NCBI RefSeq assembly: GCF_016406085.1
Contig: NZ_JAEHFJ010000005.1
Location: 62,001 to 126,000, forward strand
Reading direction: 5' to 3'
Length of the DNA: 64,000 nucleotides
DNA from: Aureibaculum flavum
GTDB lineage: Bacteria > Bacteroidota > Bacteroidia > Flavobacteriales > Flavobacteriaceae
Positions 53,605 through 61,818 of this stretch are shown in pieces. The translations under genes were made by a program, and so were the position numbers. The notes beneath the pieces are model-generated. The model was not told the origin of the DNA and made no database searches. It worked only from the letters and a program-made list of their open reading frames with translations. Numbering within the stretch: the first letter of the stretch is position 1; the number at the start of each line of letters is the position of its first letter.

Positions 53605-53961
53605 TTAGTTATTTTGAATTTCTATTAAATAGTTTTCTACTTCGTTAGCTACCTTATTTTGTGAACCTGCTATAATAGCATGTACAAGCATTGCTATAAT
53701 GCCACGCTGAGTTAAGGTATTAATGTAGGTGCTTGGTGCAATAGGTCTTATATCAACAATATTATTTTCTTTTAATACTATTTTTGCACCCGCAGTACCA
53801 CTTTTTTTAATAACAATACATTGTTTACCTGCGGTTAACATTACTTGTCCATCATCAAACCATTGGTCTTGTTGTATAGAACATTCCATTGTAGTTTTAG
53901 TCATTAAAAATTGTTTGATATTTTCAAGTGAATTGTATTCTGGTTGTAGTTTACGTTTCAT
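53605..53961 (-). CDS. Small unknown protein
   Basis: A 118-residue protein without signal peptide. It has a short strand-rich part (MECSIQQDQWFDDGQVMLTAGKQCIVIKK) and a C-terminal segment TQRGIIAMLVHAIIAGSQ that may be a helix. It starts the small operon 53605-53111. No family recognised. Confidence 0.55.
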   Translation of the reverse strand: MKRKLQPEYNSLENIKQFLMTKTTMECSIQQDQWFDDGQVMLTAGKQCIVIKKSGTAGAKIVLKENNIVDIRPIAPSTYINTLTQRGIIAMLVHAIIAGSQNKVANEVENYLIEIQNN

Positions 53962-54098
53962 CTGTAATGGATTTTAAATTCAATATCAAAACTAATACCA
54001 ACCAAAGTTTAAATAACGAGCAAATGTATATTTACGCTATTTTTACTACTATTTGATTGAGATGAGTTTAAATTTGATTTTTCAAATGAAACTGTTAT

Positions 54099-54833
54099 TT
54101 ATTCTCCAAGTAATTTGGAAACAAATTCTTCTTTTCTCCGTGAAGCTACAGGTACTTTTACGCCTGATTTTAAATAAATATACCCTGTTTTGTCATATTT
54201 ATCAATATAATTTAGATTAACTACATACGATTGATGTGTTCTAATAAAATTTGTTGTAGGTAGTTGTCCTTCAAATTCTTTTATAGGTTTAGAAGCAATA
54301 TATGATTTACCATCAGAAAGGTAAAATGTAGTATAGCCTTTATCTGATTGGCAATATACCAATGCATCGAATTCAATAACCTGATAGCCTTCTTGTAACC
54401 TAAGAACTAATTTAGTTTTGGTATTGTCTATCAATTGACTCTTAACAACCTCTAACTGTTCTTTTTGAGTAACCACTTCAGTAATTACAGCTTTGTCAAT
54501 AGCGGCTTCTAGTTCATCAATATCTACTGGTTTTAAAATATAATCAACTGCTCCATTTTTAATAGCTTGTAATGCATATTGCTCATAAGCAGTAATAAAA
54601 ATAACCTTAAATGAGAGCTCTGTGGTTTGGTCTAAGAAGTCAAACGCGTTACCATCAGCCAAGTTAATGTCTAAAAAAATTAGATCAGGTTTACAGGCTT
54701 TAGTAACAGTAACGGCATCTTTAACAGATTCACATTCGCCAATAATTTCAATATCTTTGTGAAGACTTTCTACCATAGAAATTAAACCTTTTCTAATATA
54801 TAATTCGTCTTCAACAATAAGGGCTTTAAGCAT
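54099..54833 (-). CDS. LytTR-family response regulator
   Basis: A 244-residue two-component regulator from the ATG at 54833. A TTG three codons earlier is less likely. Receiver domain residues 1-120 with the phosphorylation site Asp55 (PDLIFLDINL), acidic Asp9-Glu10 and Lys in KPVDIDE. LytTR DNA-binding domain from about 140 (VLRLQEGYQVIEF, then NFIRTHQSYVVNLNYIDKYDKTGYIYL). Eight-base overlap with its histidine kinase gene. Targets unknown; the adjacent membrane-protein array is a natural candidate. Confidence 0.95.
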   Translation of the reverse strand: MLKALIVEDELYIRKGLISMVESLHKDIEIIGECESVKDAVTVTKACKPDLIFLDINLADGNAFDFLDQTTELSFKVIFITAYEQYALQAIKNGAVDYILKPVDIDELEAAIDKAVITEVVTQKEQLEVVKSQLIDNTKTKLVLRLQEGYQVIEFDALVYCQSDKGYTTFYLSDGKSYIASKPIKEFEGQLPTTNFIRTHQSYVVNLNYIDKYDKTGYIYLKSGVKVPVASRRKEEFVSKLLGE

Positions 54834-56523
54834 CTTTATCAATTTTATAAGGTAATTTTAGGGTAACTAATGTCCCTTTTTCGTTAAATATTTTTCGGTC
54901 TTGTACATGAACGCCAGACTCCATTTTAAATTCTCTCGATATTATTTTTAAACGTTCTGAGGTGATTTTTGTTGCTAACGATTTCTTTTTATTGTTCGTT
55001 TTATTACTGTCAGCATCTACCCCAATACCGTTGTCACTTATAATACAAGTTAACTGATCGTCTTTAAATAAAATATCAACATCAATTTTTGCATTTGCAA
55101 AGTTCTTTTTAAAGCCATGTTCAATTGCATTTTCAACAAAGGGTTGAATTAACATAGGTGGAATAAGTATGTTTTGAGAAGGCAGTTTGTTTTTAAAGGT
55201 TAACGTATATATAAATTGATTCTGGCTTCTCATATTTTGTAAGTCTGCATAGTGTTGTACCGCATTTAATTCGTCTTCTAGTCGGACTAACTTTTCTCTT
55301 GAATTTTCTAAAATTAATCGCAATAATTTGGAGAATTTAGAAAGATAACTGACCGCTTTTCTATCTTCTTTATTTAAAATCATACCTTGTAAAACAGACA
55401 GGGAATTGAAAATAAAATGGGGTGTCATTTGCGATCGTAAAAGCTTTTGCTCTACCAATACATTTTCATGAGCAGCCATTATGTTTCGGTATTTGTAAAT
55501 AAATAGTGTAGTAAGTAAACCTATAATTAGTAATAAGGAAATAACCGCACCCCATAGCGTTTGGCGTTGCGATACTTGTAACTGATCATCAATTACTTTT
55601 ACTTTTTTAGTTAAGGACACTTTACTATTATTTGCACTTTCTAAAGCTTGTATTTTTTCGTTTACTTTCTGATTGAAAATATCTTGATTAATTTTCTCTA
55701 TTTCGTCTAACGTAAACATGGCTTTATCAATCTTATTTTGCTTTTTAAATAGTTCAAAATAGTTTTTATAAATTGCCTTTCTTGCTGTTAAATTATTGTC
55801 TGATTTTAATGATCTTACCGCAGAGTCTAAATGAATTTCAGCTTGTTTCCACTGTTTTAAATTCATATAAACATGAGCCATGTTTGATAGATTTATACTT
55901 ATATTTTTATCACTATTAATGTCAGTAGAAACTGATTCTTTAAGATATTTTATAGCTTCGTTCCATTTCTCTATTCCCATTAAGGTCAATGCATAATTAT
56001 TGGTAAATAGCGTCAGTTTTCTATAAGGTTTATGTGTAATTTTATTATAAACTTCATACGCTTCTTTATATTGCTCGGTATGATATAGCATCATGCCCCA
56101 TTTAAAACATAACTTCTGATATTCTAACGAGTCCTGTGGTCTAAATACGGTGCTTGCTTCTTTACAAAATTTTACACCTACTTCGTAACGGCCTAAATCT
56201 ATAACGTTTTCTGCTTTTAAGTTGAGTGCCCTGACTAAGTTTGTGGTATCTTTTTGTGCCAAACAAATGTTTTTCATTTTCTCGGCATAAATAAGGCCAT
56301 TAGAGTATTGGCCTGTCCTTCCGTATGATTTTGTTAAATAAAAAAGTTCATCTAAACTCAATTCACGCTTTTCGTCTTCTGAACTTAAAACATCAATTAC
56401 TTCTTGAAATTTCCGTTCTTTAAAAAGTTGAGTTAAGTCTTTTATCTCTTCGTTCTGGCCGAAAGCCATTTTTATTGTAAAAAACAATAAGAAGAATATA
56501 TATATGAATTTGGTATTGCCCAT
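54826..56523 (-). CDS. LytS-type sensor histidine kinase with TPR-like N-terminus
   Basis: A 565-residue protein. Signal-like N-terminus, then about 300 residues of helical repeats (YTLTKSYGRTGQYSNGLIYAEK, NNYALTLMGIEKWNEAIKYL, NLSNMAHVYMNLKQWKQAEIHLDSA) resembling TPRs, a membrane helix LWGAVISLLLIIGLLTTLFIY near 325, then a His_kinase-type catalytic end: the phospho-acceptor His369 in QMTPHFIFNSL, N box NAIEHGF, and G box ISDNGIGVD. The periplasmic TPR sensor is typical of Bacteroidota YehU/LytS relatives. Its partner is the next gene. Confidence 0.92.
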   Translation of the reverse strand: MGNTKFIYIFFLLFFTIKMAFGQNEEIKDLTQLFKERKFQEVIDVLSSEDEKRELSLDELFYLTKSYGRTGQYSNGLIYAEKMKNICLAQKDTTNLVRALNLKAENVIDLGRYEVGVKFCKEASTVFRPQDSLEYQKLCFKWGMMLYHTEQYKEAYEVYNKITHKPYRKLTLFTNNYALTLMGIEKWNEAIKYLKESVSTDINSDKNISINLSNMAHVYMNLKQWKQAEIHLDSAVRSLKSDNNLTARKAIYKNYFELFKKQNKIDKAMFTLDEIEKINQDIFNQKVNEKIQALESANNSKVSLTKKVKVIDDQLQVSQRQTLWGAVISLLLIIGLLTTLFIYKYRNIMAAHENVLVEQKLLRSQMTPHFIFNSLSVLQGMILNKEDRKAVSYLSKFSKLLRLILENSREKLVRLEDELNAVQHYADLQNMRSQNQFIYTLTFKNKLPSQNILIPPMLIQPFVENAIEHGFKKNFANAKIDVDILFKDDQLTCIISDNGIGVDADSNKTNNKKKSLATKITSERLKIISREFKMESGVHVQDRKIFNEKGTLVTLKLPYKIDKDA

Positions 56524-56553
56524 TAAAAGTTAAAAATAAACATATTAATTTAG

Positions 56554-57555
56554 TTAACGTTTAATTTCGTTTACTGTTGTCAAAAAGCCTTCAATTGATT
56601 TTTTTGACTTATTATAGTTAACCAAATAAACCAATGTGTCATTTATGGCTAATGTGCTTTGTTTAACTTTAAAAGCCTCCATTAGTTCTTCAGATGGTCT
56701 CATGTCCACAGATCCATCATTATTGTCTTTATTAATTCTGAAAAAGAATGAGAAAGGAACACCAGTTTTAACAACATGCCTATTGTTTGTAGGGAACGCA
56801 TCCCTCTCTTTATTAAAAAAATCTGTATCTATCGCAGTAACCGTTGATGGAAAATTTTCAAATTGAAGGATGTAATTGTACTTTTTTGATAGAATTTTCC
56901 ACTTTTCCATGTTGGCGGGTATATTGTTCTTGAATATACTGTCTAATTGACTAGTTTGAGATCTGTCAAATAATTTTTCCCTTAAAACATCCATTGATTC
57001 TTGTTCAATTACATTCTCTAAATATTCTTCTGTAGTTTTTGCTTTAAAACGTGCAATTTCTTTTTGGTACTTGTAATTTCCTTCCAACCATAATGTAATA
57101 TATCCACCTGGTTCTATCCCGATTACAAAAGTATAGCCATATATATTGTTCTTATTATAAACGTTAAATTTCTTTTTATTTGGATTCTTCAATCTAAATA
57201 AACTATCTATTTTTTGATATGGCAAGTCAAAAGTACCTTTGTAAATTTTCCGCTCTCTTAGTGCAACCCATTGAGCCGAAATGGTTTGCGGTAATTGCAT
57301 AAATTTAGAATCTGTATTATACGCATTTCCCCAATATCCAAAGTCAGATTCATTAAATAGCCCGAAATCCTCTCCGTTTTCAGCTGTTAACTTAAATTCA
57401 CCATAAACGGGATGATATTCAGCAAATCCAACCGCTACGGAATAGTAATGCTTATTCTCTTTCCAAGACTCGTAACTGTTATGCTTATATATGTTTAGTG
57501 CCAGTAGAATGACAGTAATACTCAAAAAGACTAAAGTAAGTTTGTGAATTCTCAT
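56554..57555 (-). CDS. DUF2931-type protein
   Basis: A 333-residue protein with one N-terminal helix (LTLVFLSITVILLALNIY). The rest fits DUF2931: YHPVYGEFKLTAENGE, W.N.Y then PQTISAQWVALRERKIYKGTFDLPYQKIDSLF and YTFVIGIEPGGYITLWLEGNYKYQ. The family is common in Bacteroidota and enterics, with unknown function, and often sits in variable gene clusters. One base from the 94-residue gene upstream and 30 bases from the histidine kinase gene. Confidence 0.75.
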   Translation of the reverse strand: MRIHKLTLVFLSITVILLALNIYKHNSYESWKENKHYYSVAVGFAEYHPVYGEFKLTAENGEDFGLFNESDFGYWGNAYNTDSKFMQLPQTISAQWVALRERKIYKGTFDLPYQKIDSLFRLKNPNKKKFNVYNKNNIYGYTFVIGIEPGGYITLWLEGNYKYQKEIARFKAKTTEEYLENVIEQESMDVLREKLFDRSQTSQLDSIFKNNIPANMEKWKILSKKYNYILQFENFPSTVTAIDTDFFNKERDAFPTNNRHVVKTGVPFSFFFRINKDNNDGSVDMRPSEELMEAFKVKQSTLAINDTLVYLVNYNKSKKSIEGFLTTVNEIKR

Positions 57556-57556
57556 T

Positions 57557-57841
57557 TTAATTATTTGAATATGCTTTAGCTAAAGCATGTGTATAAGCTT
57601 CCAAAACGCCCAAGATGATGAAAACAATTATGCTAAGGACTGCTAATAGGATAAAAAGCTTCCTTTTTTTTGATTTTTCAAAATAGGATATTAAGCCTAT
57701 TTGGACCGCCAAAAACAAAAATATATTAGGAGATATATGTAGATTGCTTCCATAGCCGTAGAGATAATTATACAATAATATTGTATTAATTACGCCTACA
57801 ATAAATGTAAATGTACTGTTAAAGCTTGTCGTTGTTTTCAA
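57557..57841 (-). CDS. Three-helix small membrane protein
   Basis: A 94-residue protein with helices near 10-28, 36-50 and 62-80, the last ending LGVLEAYTHALAKAYSNN. Sits one base before the DUF2931 gene. No family recognised. Confidence 0.6.
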   Translation of the reverse strand: MKTTTSFNSTFTFIVGVINTILLYNYLYGYGSNLHISPNIFLFLAVQIGLISYFEKSKKRKLFILLAVLSIIVFIILGVLEAYTHALAKAYSNN

Positions 57842-57864
57842 TTTATTATTTTCTTGAAATAATT

Positions 57865-58479
57865 TTAATTTATAAATGCCTCTTGTTTAATGGTGCTTTT
57901 TTGATATGCATTATACGCATAGTAAATAAAGCCACAAGTAACAATACCTCCTAAAAGCAGTGCATTTGTGGATCCTAAATATTCTGAAATTTGTAGCATT
58001 ATTTTTTTTAGCCCCCTTCTGCTCCCTGAAATTTGAAGTTTTTCACCAGCCTCAAGTTGCTTGGCAGACATAAATAGAGCAAATGTTAATATAGCAGAAA
58101 TTAGGGTGTATACAGCTGGTTTTACCCAGGTTCTAGTACGAATTTTAACTTCACTTTTCTTTAAGTTAGTCTTTGACAGGATAATATCTAAAACTTCATT
58201 ATACTGTTGTAATGTAGTGAAATGTAATACACACATTTCATTTTTGTCATTTTCTTGAAAGTAAAGTTGATAGGCTAGCTCGTCTTCATATAACACAATT
58301 TTTTCGATGTTATTATAAATAATTTGATGTTGAGTATCTAAGATACCTTTTTTACCATTGAATTTTTCTAAAAAATCTTCTTTTGTCTTATAATCTCCAT
58401 CAGTTACTTTTACATAATCTTCTGAAATTAAAATATTCTTTATATAAGTAGCATTCGTATTTATAATAAACATATCCAT
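57865..58479 (-). CDS. Membrane protein with PH-like N-terminal half
   Basis: A 204-residue protein. The soluble first half (EDYVKVTDGDYKTKEDFLEKFN, then IIYNNIEKIVLYEDELAYQLYF and CVLHFTTLQQYNEVLDIIL) has the PH-like strand pattern with a last helix. Two helices follow (VYTLISAILTFALFMSA and NALLLGGIVTCGFIYYAYN). It is the first gene of the five-gene operon that ends in the LytTR regulator. Confidence 0.6.
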   Translation of the reverse strand: MDMFIINTNATYIKNILISEDYVKVTDGDYKTKEDFLEKFNGKKGILDTQHQIIYNNIEKIVLYEDELAYQLYFQENDKNEMCVLHFTTLQQYNEVLDIILSKTNLKKSEVKIRTRTWVKPAVYTLISAILTFALFMSAKQLEAGEKLQISGSRRGLKKIMLQISEYLGSTNALLLGGIVTCGFIYYAYNAYQKSTIKQEAFIN

Positions 58480-59013
58480 ATAGTTGTCTTAACGTGGCAA
58501 TAAAAGTAGCTTAAAAATGGCAATGATATGTAGGGAAACGATATTCGTGTAAGTTTAATTTATATCCGTTAGAGGAAGCTTTGTATTAGTATTATGTTAT
58601 TTATTGAAAGATATAAGGTTAAATTTCTTTTCATCTTACTTGTAATTTAATCCTTCTATGGTGTTCGTAATTAATTTAAATTAAAGTGTTGTAAGAAAAA
58701 ATACAACCACTAAGTGTAAGAAAATCAGGAATTTAAAATTTAAAATCGTAATTATTTGAAGTTTAGGGTAGGAACTTTTAATGACAAATTGTTTTATTAG
58801 TGTAAGTGAAACATAAAGTAAACTTTTTAAAAGTCCCTAAAAAGAAACATTTGCAACAAATGATTAACCGAAAAAGAAAAGTCTCAACAAAATGGTTCCT
58901 TATAAGGTTCGCCTCAAGGATTCTAATTACCTAACCAATGAAGATTACGTGTCTTTATTATAGTGTAATAATTGAGATTTATAGACAAAAAATATTTCAA
59001 TCCAATTTACATT
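58480..59013. other. Gene-free stretch between the array and the DUF456 gene
   Basis: No real gene is seen in about 530 bases. It holds a CATTTG/CAAATG hairpin (58849-58863) and, on the plus strand, a short frame of about 23 codons that begins MVPYKVRLKDSNYL and ends at a TAG, with protein-like codon use but a stop upstream, most likely a fragment of a lost gene. The promoter of the minus-strand operon starting at 58479 should be inside it. Confidence 0.4.
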
Positions 59014-59048
59014 AAAAAGACTTTCCATTTAGGGAAGTCTTTTTTTTT
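59014..59048 (-). terminator. Bidirectional terminator downstream of the DUF456 gene
   Basis: AAAAAGACTTTCC pairs with GGGAAGTCT-T8, with A run on one side and T run on the other. It ends the minus-strand DUF456 gene 30 bases upstream. Confidence 0.75.
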
Positions 59049-59076
59049 ATAAAACGCTCTGGAAGTTTAAAATCAG

Positions 59077-59583
59077 TTATCCAATGAGTAATGACCAATT
59101 GTCATATGCCTTACTAATAAACAATACCAGAAACACCATACTTACTAAAAATTTTACAGTTGTAGAGAATAGAAAACCTAAAAAAGATCCGAAACTTGCT
59201 CTAATAGCACGTTTGGTATCTTTACTATCATGCATCATTTCTCCAATAAAGGCTCCGACAAATGCACCAATTATAAATCCGAACGGCCCAATGGGGGAGA
59301 ACAGTCCAATTAGCAATCCGATGGTTGTGCCAATAGCACCTGATTTACTTCCACCAAATTTTTTTGTTCCCATAGCGGGAATTATATAATCTAAAACCCA
59401 AATAAGTAAAGCAACCCCTAAAGTAACACCTAAAAAGGTCCAGTTCATGGGTATTGCATCTGTTAAATGTAAAACCAATAAGCCCAACCATCCGGTAAGT
59501 GGACCAGGTAATATGGGTAAAAATGAGCCGATTAAGCCTAATAACATTAGGCATCCGCCAAGTATAAGTAAAAGTATATCCAT
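59077..59583 (-). CDS. DUF456 family membrane protein
   Basis: A 168-residue protein from the ATG at 59583. An upstream start adds eight polar residues and is less likely. Hydrophobic throughout, with the DUF456 signature LLGLIGSFLPILPGPLTGWLGLLVLH at the start and glycine-rich SKSGAIGTTIGLLIGLFSPIGPFGFIIGAFVGAFIGE in the middle. About four membrane helices in the inner membrane. Function unknown for the family. Confidence 0.9.
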   Translation of the reverse strand: MDILLLILGGCLMLLGLIGSFLPILPGPLTGWLGLLVLHLTDAIPMNWTFLGVTLGVALLIWVLDYIIPAMGTKKFGGSKSGAIGTTIGLLIGLFSPIGPFGFIIGAFVGAFIGEMMHDSKDTKRAIRASFGSFLGFLFSTTVKFLVSMVFLVLFISKAYDNWSLLIG

Positions 59584-59631
59584 TATTATTTTAGTATTTA
59601 TTTGCAATATAGCAATAAGCGTGCTAAATTT

Positions 59632-59675
59632 TATAACTAAAAAATTAGTTTAAACTAATTTTTTAGTTATATTTG
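59632..59675 (+). promoter_or_regulatory. 40-bp perfect palindrome and -7 box of the blaI operon
   Basis: Bases 59632-59671 form an uninterrupted palindrome centred at 59651/59652 (arm TATAACTAAAAAATTAGTTT). Its right end runs into TATATTTG (59668-59675), an exact -7 element, 30 bases before the BlaI start. BlaI/CopY repressors bind dyads at the promoter, so this is the probable autoregulatory operator. Confidence 0.7.
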
Positions 59676-59704
59676 TCTTGTGGAAATAAATAAAAAGGAA
59701 TAAA

Positions 59705-60088
59705 ATGAAACAATTAACAAAAGCAGAAGAGCAAATTATGCAGATTATGTGGCAATTAAAATTGTGCACAGTAAAAGAAATGATTGAAAAGTTTCCGGAG
59801 CCAAAACCCGCTTATAACACGGTGTCTACGATAGTTAGAATTTTGGAAGATAAAAACTTTGTAGATCATGAAACTTTCGGAAAAGGGTATAAGTACTTTC
59901 CTTTAGTTGAAAAATCTTCCTATAGTAATCAGAGTTTACACAAGTTAATGGATGGTTATTTTGGAGGCTCCTTTAAAAGTTTAGTATCCTTTTTTGTGGA
60001 GAAAAATGATGTGAGTATGAAGGAATTGGAAAGTATCATGAAGGAGGTAAATAATACTGAAAATGAAAAAAATAATTCAGATAATTAA
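59705..60088 (+). CDS. BlaI/MecI/CopY-family repressor
   Basis: A 127-residue protein with the BlaI winged-helix layout: LTKAEEQIMQIMWQLKLCTVKEMIEKFPEPKPAYNTVSTIVRILEDKNFVDHE, then the dimerisation half beginning YKYFPLVEKSSYSNQSLHKLMDGYFGGSFKSLVSFFVEKND. The N-term of BlaI repressors is cleaved after induction by the partner BlaR membrane peptidase, here the gene at 60232. The palindrome upstream is its likely operator. Confidence 0.95.
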   Translation: MKQLTKAEEQIMQIMWQLKLCTVKEMIEKFPEPKPAYNTVSTIVRILEDKNFVDHETFGKGYKYFPLVEKSSYSNQSLHKLMDGYFGGSFKSLVSFFVEKNDVSMKELESIMKEVNNTENEKNNSDN

Positions 60089-60105
60089 CAATAAGAACAA
60101 TTAAA

Positions 60106-60173
60106 TGTAATTCAGAGCGAAGCAATGAATCTATCACTATTAATTTGACAGATTCCTCCTGCGTCGAATGACA
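60106..60173. repeat. Intergenic repeat pair (REP-like)
   Basis: TGTAATTCAGAGCGAAGCAATGAATCT (first arm) and, 11 bases later, a partly complementary GACAGATTCCTCCTGCGTCGAATGACA give an imperfect hairpin. The first part recurs as ATTCAGAGCGAAGCGAAGAATCT at 63607-63636. Such elements are common between Flavobacteriaceae genes. It sits between the BlaI and M56 genes. Confidence 0.6.
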
Positions 60174-60231
60174 TAAGTAAGAAAAATAACTTCGGATCGT
60201 GGTTTTCCGTCTTCCGACTAAAATTTTAACC

Positions 60232-61800
60232 ATGCTAGACTACATCATCAAAGTATTGCTTTTTCAAACACTATTTTTAGTGGTGTATGACCTGTTTTTA
60301 AAGCGAGAAACTTTTTTTCAATGGAACAGAGTGTATTTAATGGCAACTTCAGTGTTGGCATATGTTATTCCGTTGGTAAAAATTGATCGTGTACAGCAAA
60401 TTATACCTCAAGAATATGTGGTGCTGTTGCCTGAAGTAGTTCTAAACCCTTCTACAGTAATAAAAGAACAATTGGGCCAACCCATTACACTTTTCTTTGT
60501 TTTAAAAGTAGTTTTTTGGATAGGAGTTGCAGTCGCTGGTGTTTTATTTGCTCTAAGGCTTTATAAGTTAGTCCGATTAATAACAGCAAACGAGAAGGAA
60601 TTTACCTCGAGTTATTATTTGGTATGGTTACAAAACAATAAAGCATTTTCTTTTTTTAACTACATTTTTTTAGGAAAAGAAAGTTCTAATAAAAGGCAAA
60701 TTATAGAACATGAGTTAGTACATGTACAACAAAAGCACAGCCTAGATTTATTATTTTTTGAACTCCAGAAAATTCTGTTTTGGTTTAACCCATATAGCTA
60801 CTTGTACCAAGCACGAATATCTGAATTGCATGAGTTTATTGCCGACTCAAAAGCCATAAAAACCGAAGGTAAAGCAACGTATTTCAATAATCTATTATCC
60901 GAAACTTTTGGAGTGCAAAACATATCATTTATAAACCCATTTTTTAAACATTCATTAATTAAAAAACGAATACTTATGCTAAACAAAAACAAATCAAAGC
61001 AAAACCTGAAGTTTAAGTACGTATTGCTAATTCCTGTATTGGCGGGTATGTTATTGTATACTTCCTGTAGTCAAAGTACCTATAGTATAGAAAAAGATAA
61101 TAATGAAATATCAGCTTTGGATCAAATCGCTTTAAGGAAAAGTGTTCCATTTGCCGTTATTGAAAATGCACCTATTTTTCCAGATTGCGAAGATGCAGAA
61201 GACCCAAAAGAATGCTTAAAACAAAGTATTGAAAAGTTTGTTGCTCAAAAATTCAATACGAATCTAACTAAAGGTTTGGGTTTAGATCCCGGAAAAAAGA
61301 GAGTCTATGTGATATTCAAAATTGATAAAGAAGGTAATGTTACTGATGTAAAAGCTCGTGGTCCACACCGGGCTTTAGAAGATGAGGCGTTAAGGGTTGT
61401 AAGTAGCTTGCCTAAAATGATCCCAGGAGAACATCAGGGTGAAAAGGTAGGAGTAAAATATACGTTGCCTATTACTTTAATGGTTAATGTCGAAGAAGTT
61501 TCTAAACACCCAGAAACTATTACTTTAGAAAGTCAACCAAAAGTATTAGCATCTACAGATAATTCTATTAAAAATGGAATAATTTCAGGTAATGTGAACG
61601 GTCTCGTTTCAGGCGAACTGAAAGGCTTGCCAGGTGCAACAGTATCAATTAAAGGAACAAATAATGCAACTGTAACAGATTTTGATGGAAATTTTAGAAT
61701 TGAAGCGGATAAAGGAGATATATTGATTCTTGATTTTAAAGGATTGCCTTCTACTGAATTTAAGGTTACTGAGAATAATAATTATAAAGTTACTATGTAA
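60232..61800 (+). CDS. M56/BlaR1-like membrane peptidase with TonB-type and carboxypeptidase-regulatory-type tails
   Basis: A 522-residue protein from the ATG at 60232 (a GTG 11 codons up adds no conserved sequence). Helices at the N-terminus (about 5-20, 35-50, 88-110) and one near 263-280. The zinc motif HELVH is at 160-164 with a second Glu in ELHEFIAD, the M56 pattern. After a membrane helix ending GMLLYTSCS come a TonB-C-like domain (APIFPDCEDAEDPKECLKQSIEKFV, VYVIFKIDKEGNVTDVKARGPHRALEDEALRVV, PITLMV) and a beta-sandwich of the carboxypeptidase-regulatory type (GLPGATVSIKGTNNATVTDFDGNFRIEA). It should sense a signal and cleave BlaI. The tails would face the periplasm. Confidence 0.9.
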   Translation: MLDYIIKVLLFQTLFLVVYDLFLKRETFFQWNRVYLMATSVLAYVIPLVKIDRVQQIIPQEYVVLLPEVVLNPSTVIKEQLGQPITLFFVLKVVFWIGVAVAGVLFALRLYKLVRLITANEKEFTSSYYLVWLQNNKAFSFFNYIFLGKESSNKRQIIEHELVHVQQKHSLDLLFFELQKILFWFNPYSYLYQARISELHEFIADSKAIKTEGKATYFNNLLSETFGVQNISFINPFFKHSLIKKRILMLNKNKSKQNLKFKYVLLIPVLAGMLLYTSCSQSTYSIEKDNNEISALDQIALRKSVPFAVIENAPIFPDCEDAEDPKECLKQSIEKFVAQKFNTNLTKGLGLDPGKKRVYVIFKIDKEGNVTDVKARGPHRALEDEALRVVSSLPKMIPGEHQGEKVGVKYTLPITLMVNVEEVSKHPETITLESQPKVLASTDNSIKNGIISGNVNGLVSGELKGLPGATVSIKGTNNATVTDFDGNFRIEADKGDILILDFKGLPSTEFKVTENNNYKVTM

Positions 61801-61818
61801 CACCGTACACATTTTACT

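Noticed and set aside
54834-54842. TTG start three codons upstream in the LytTR regulator
   Set aside because: The ATG at 54833 starts directly at the conserved receiver strand and overlaps the kinase stop in the usual way.
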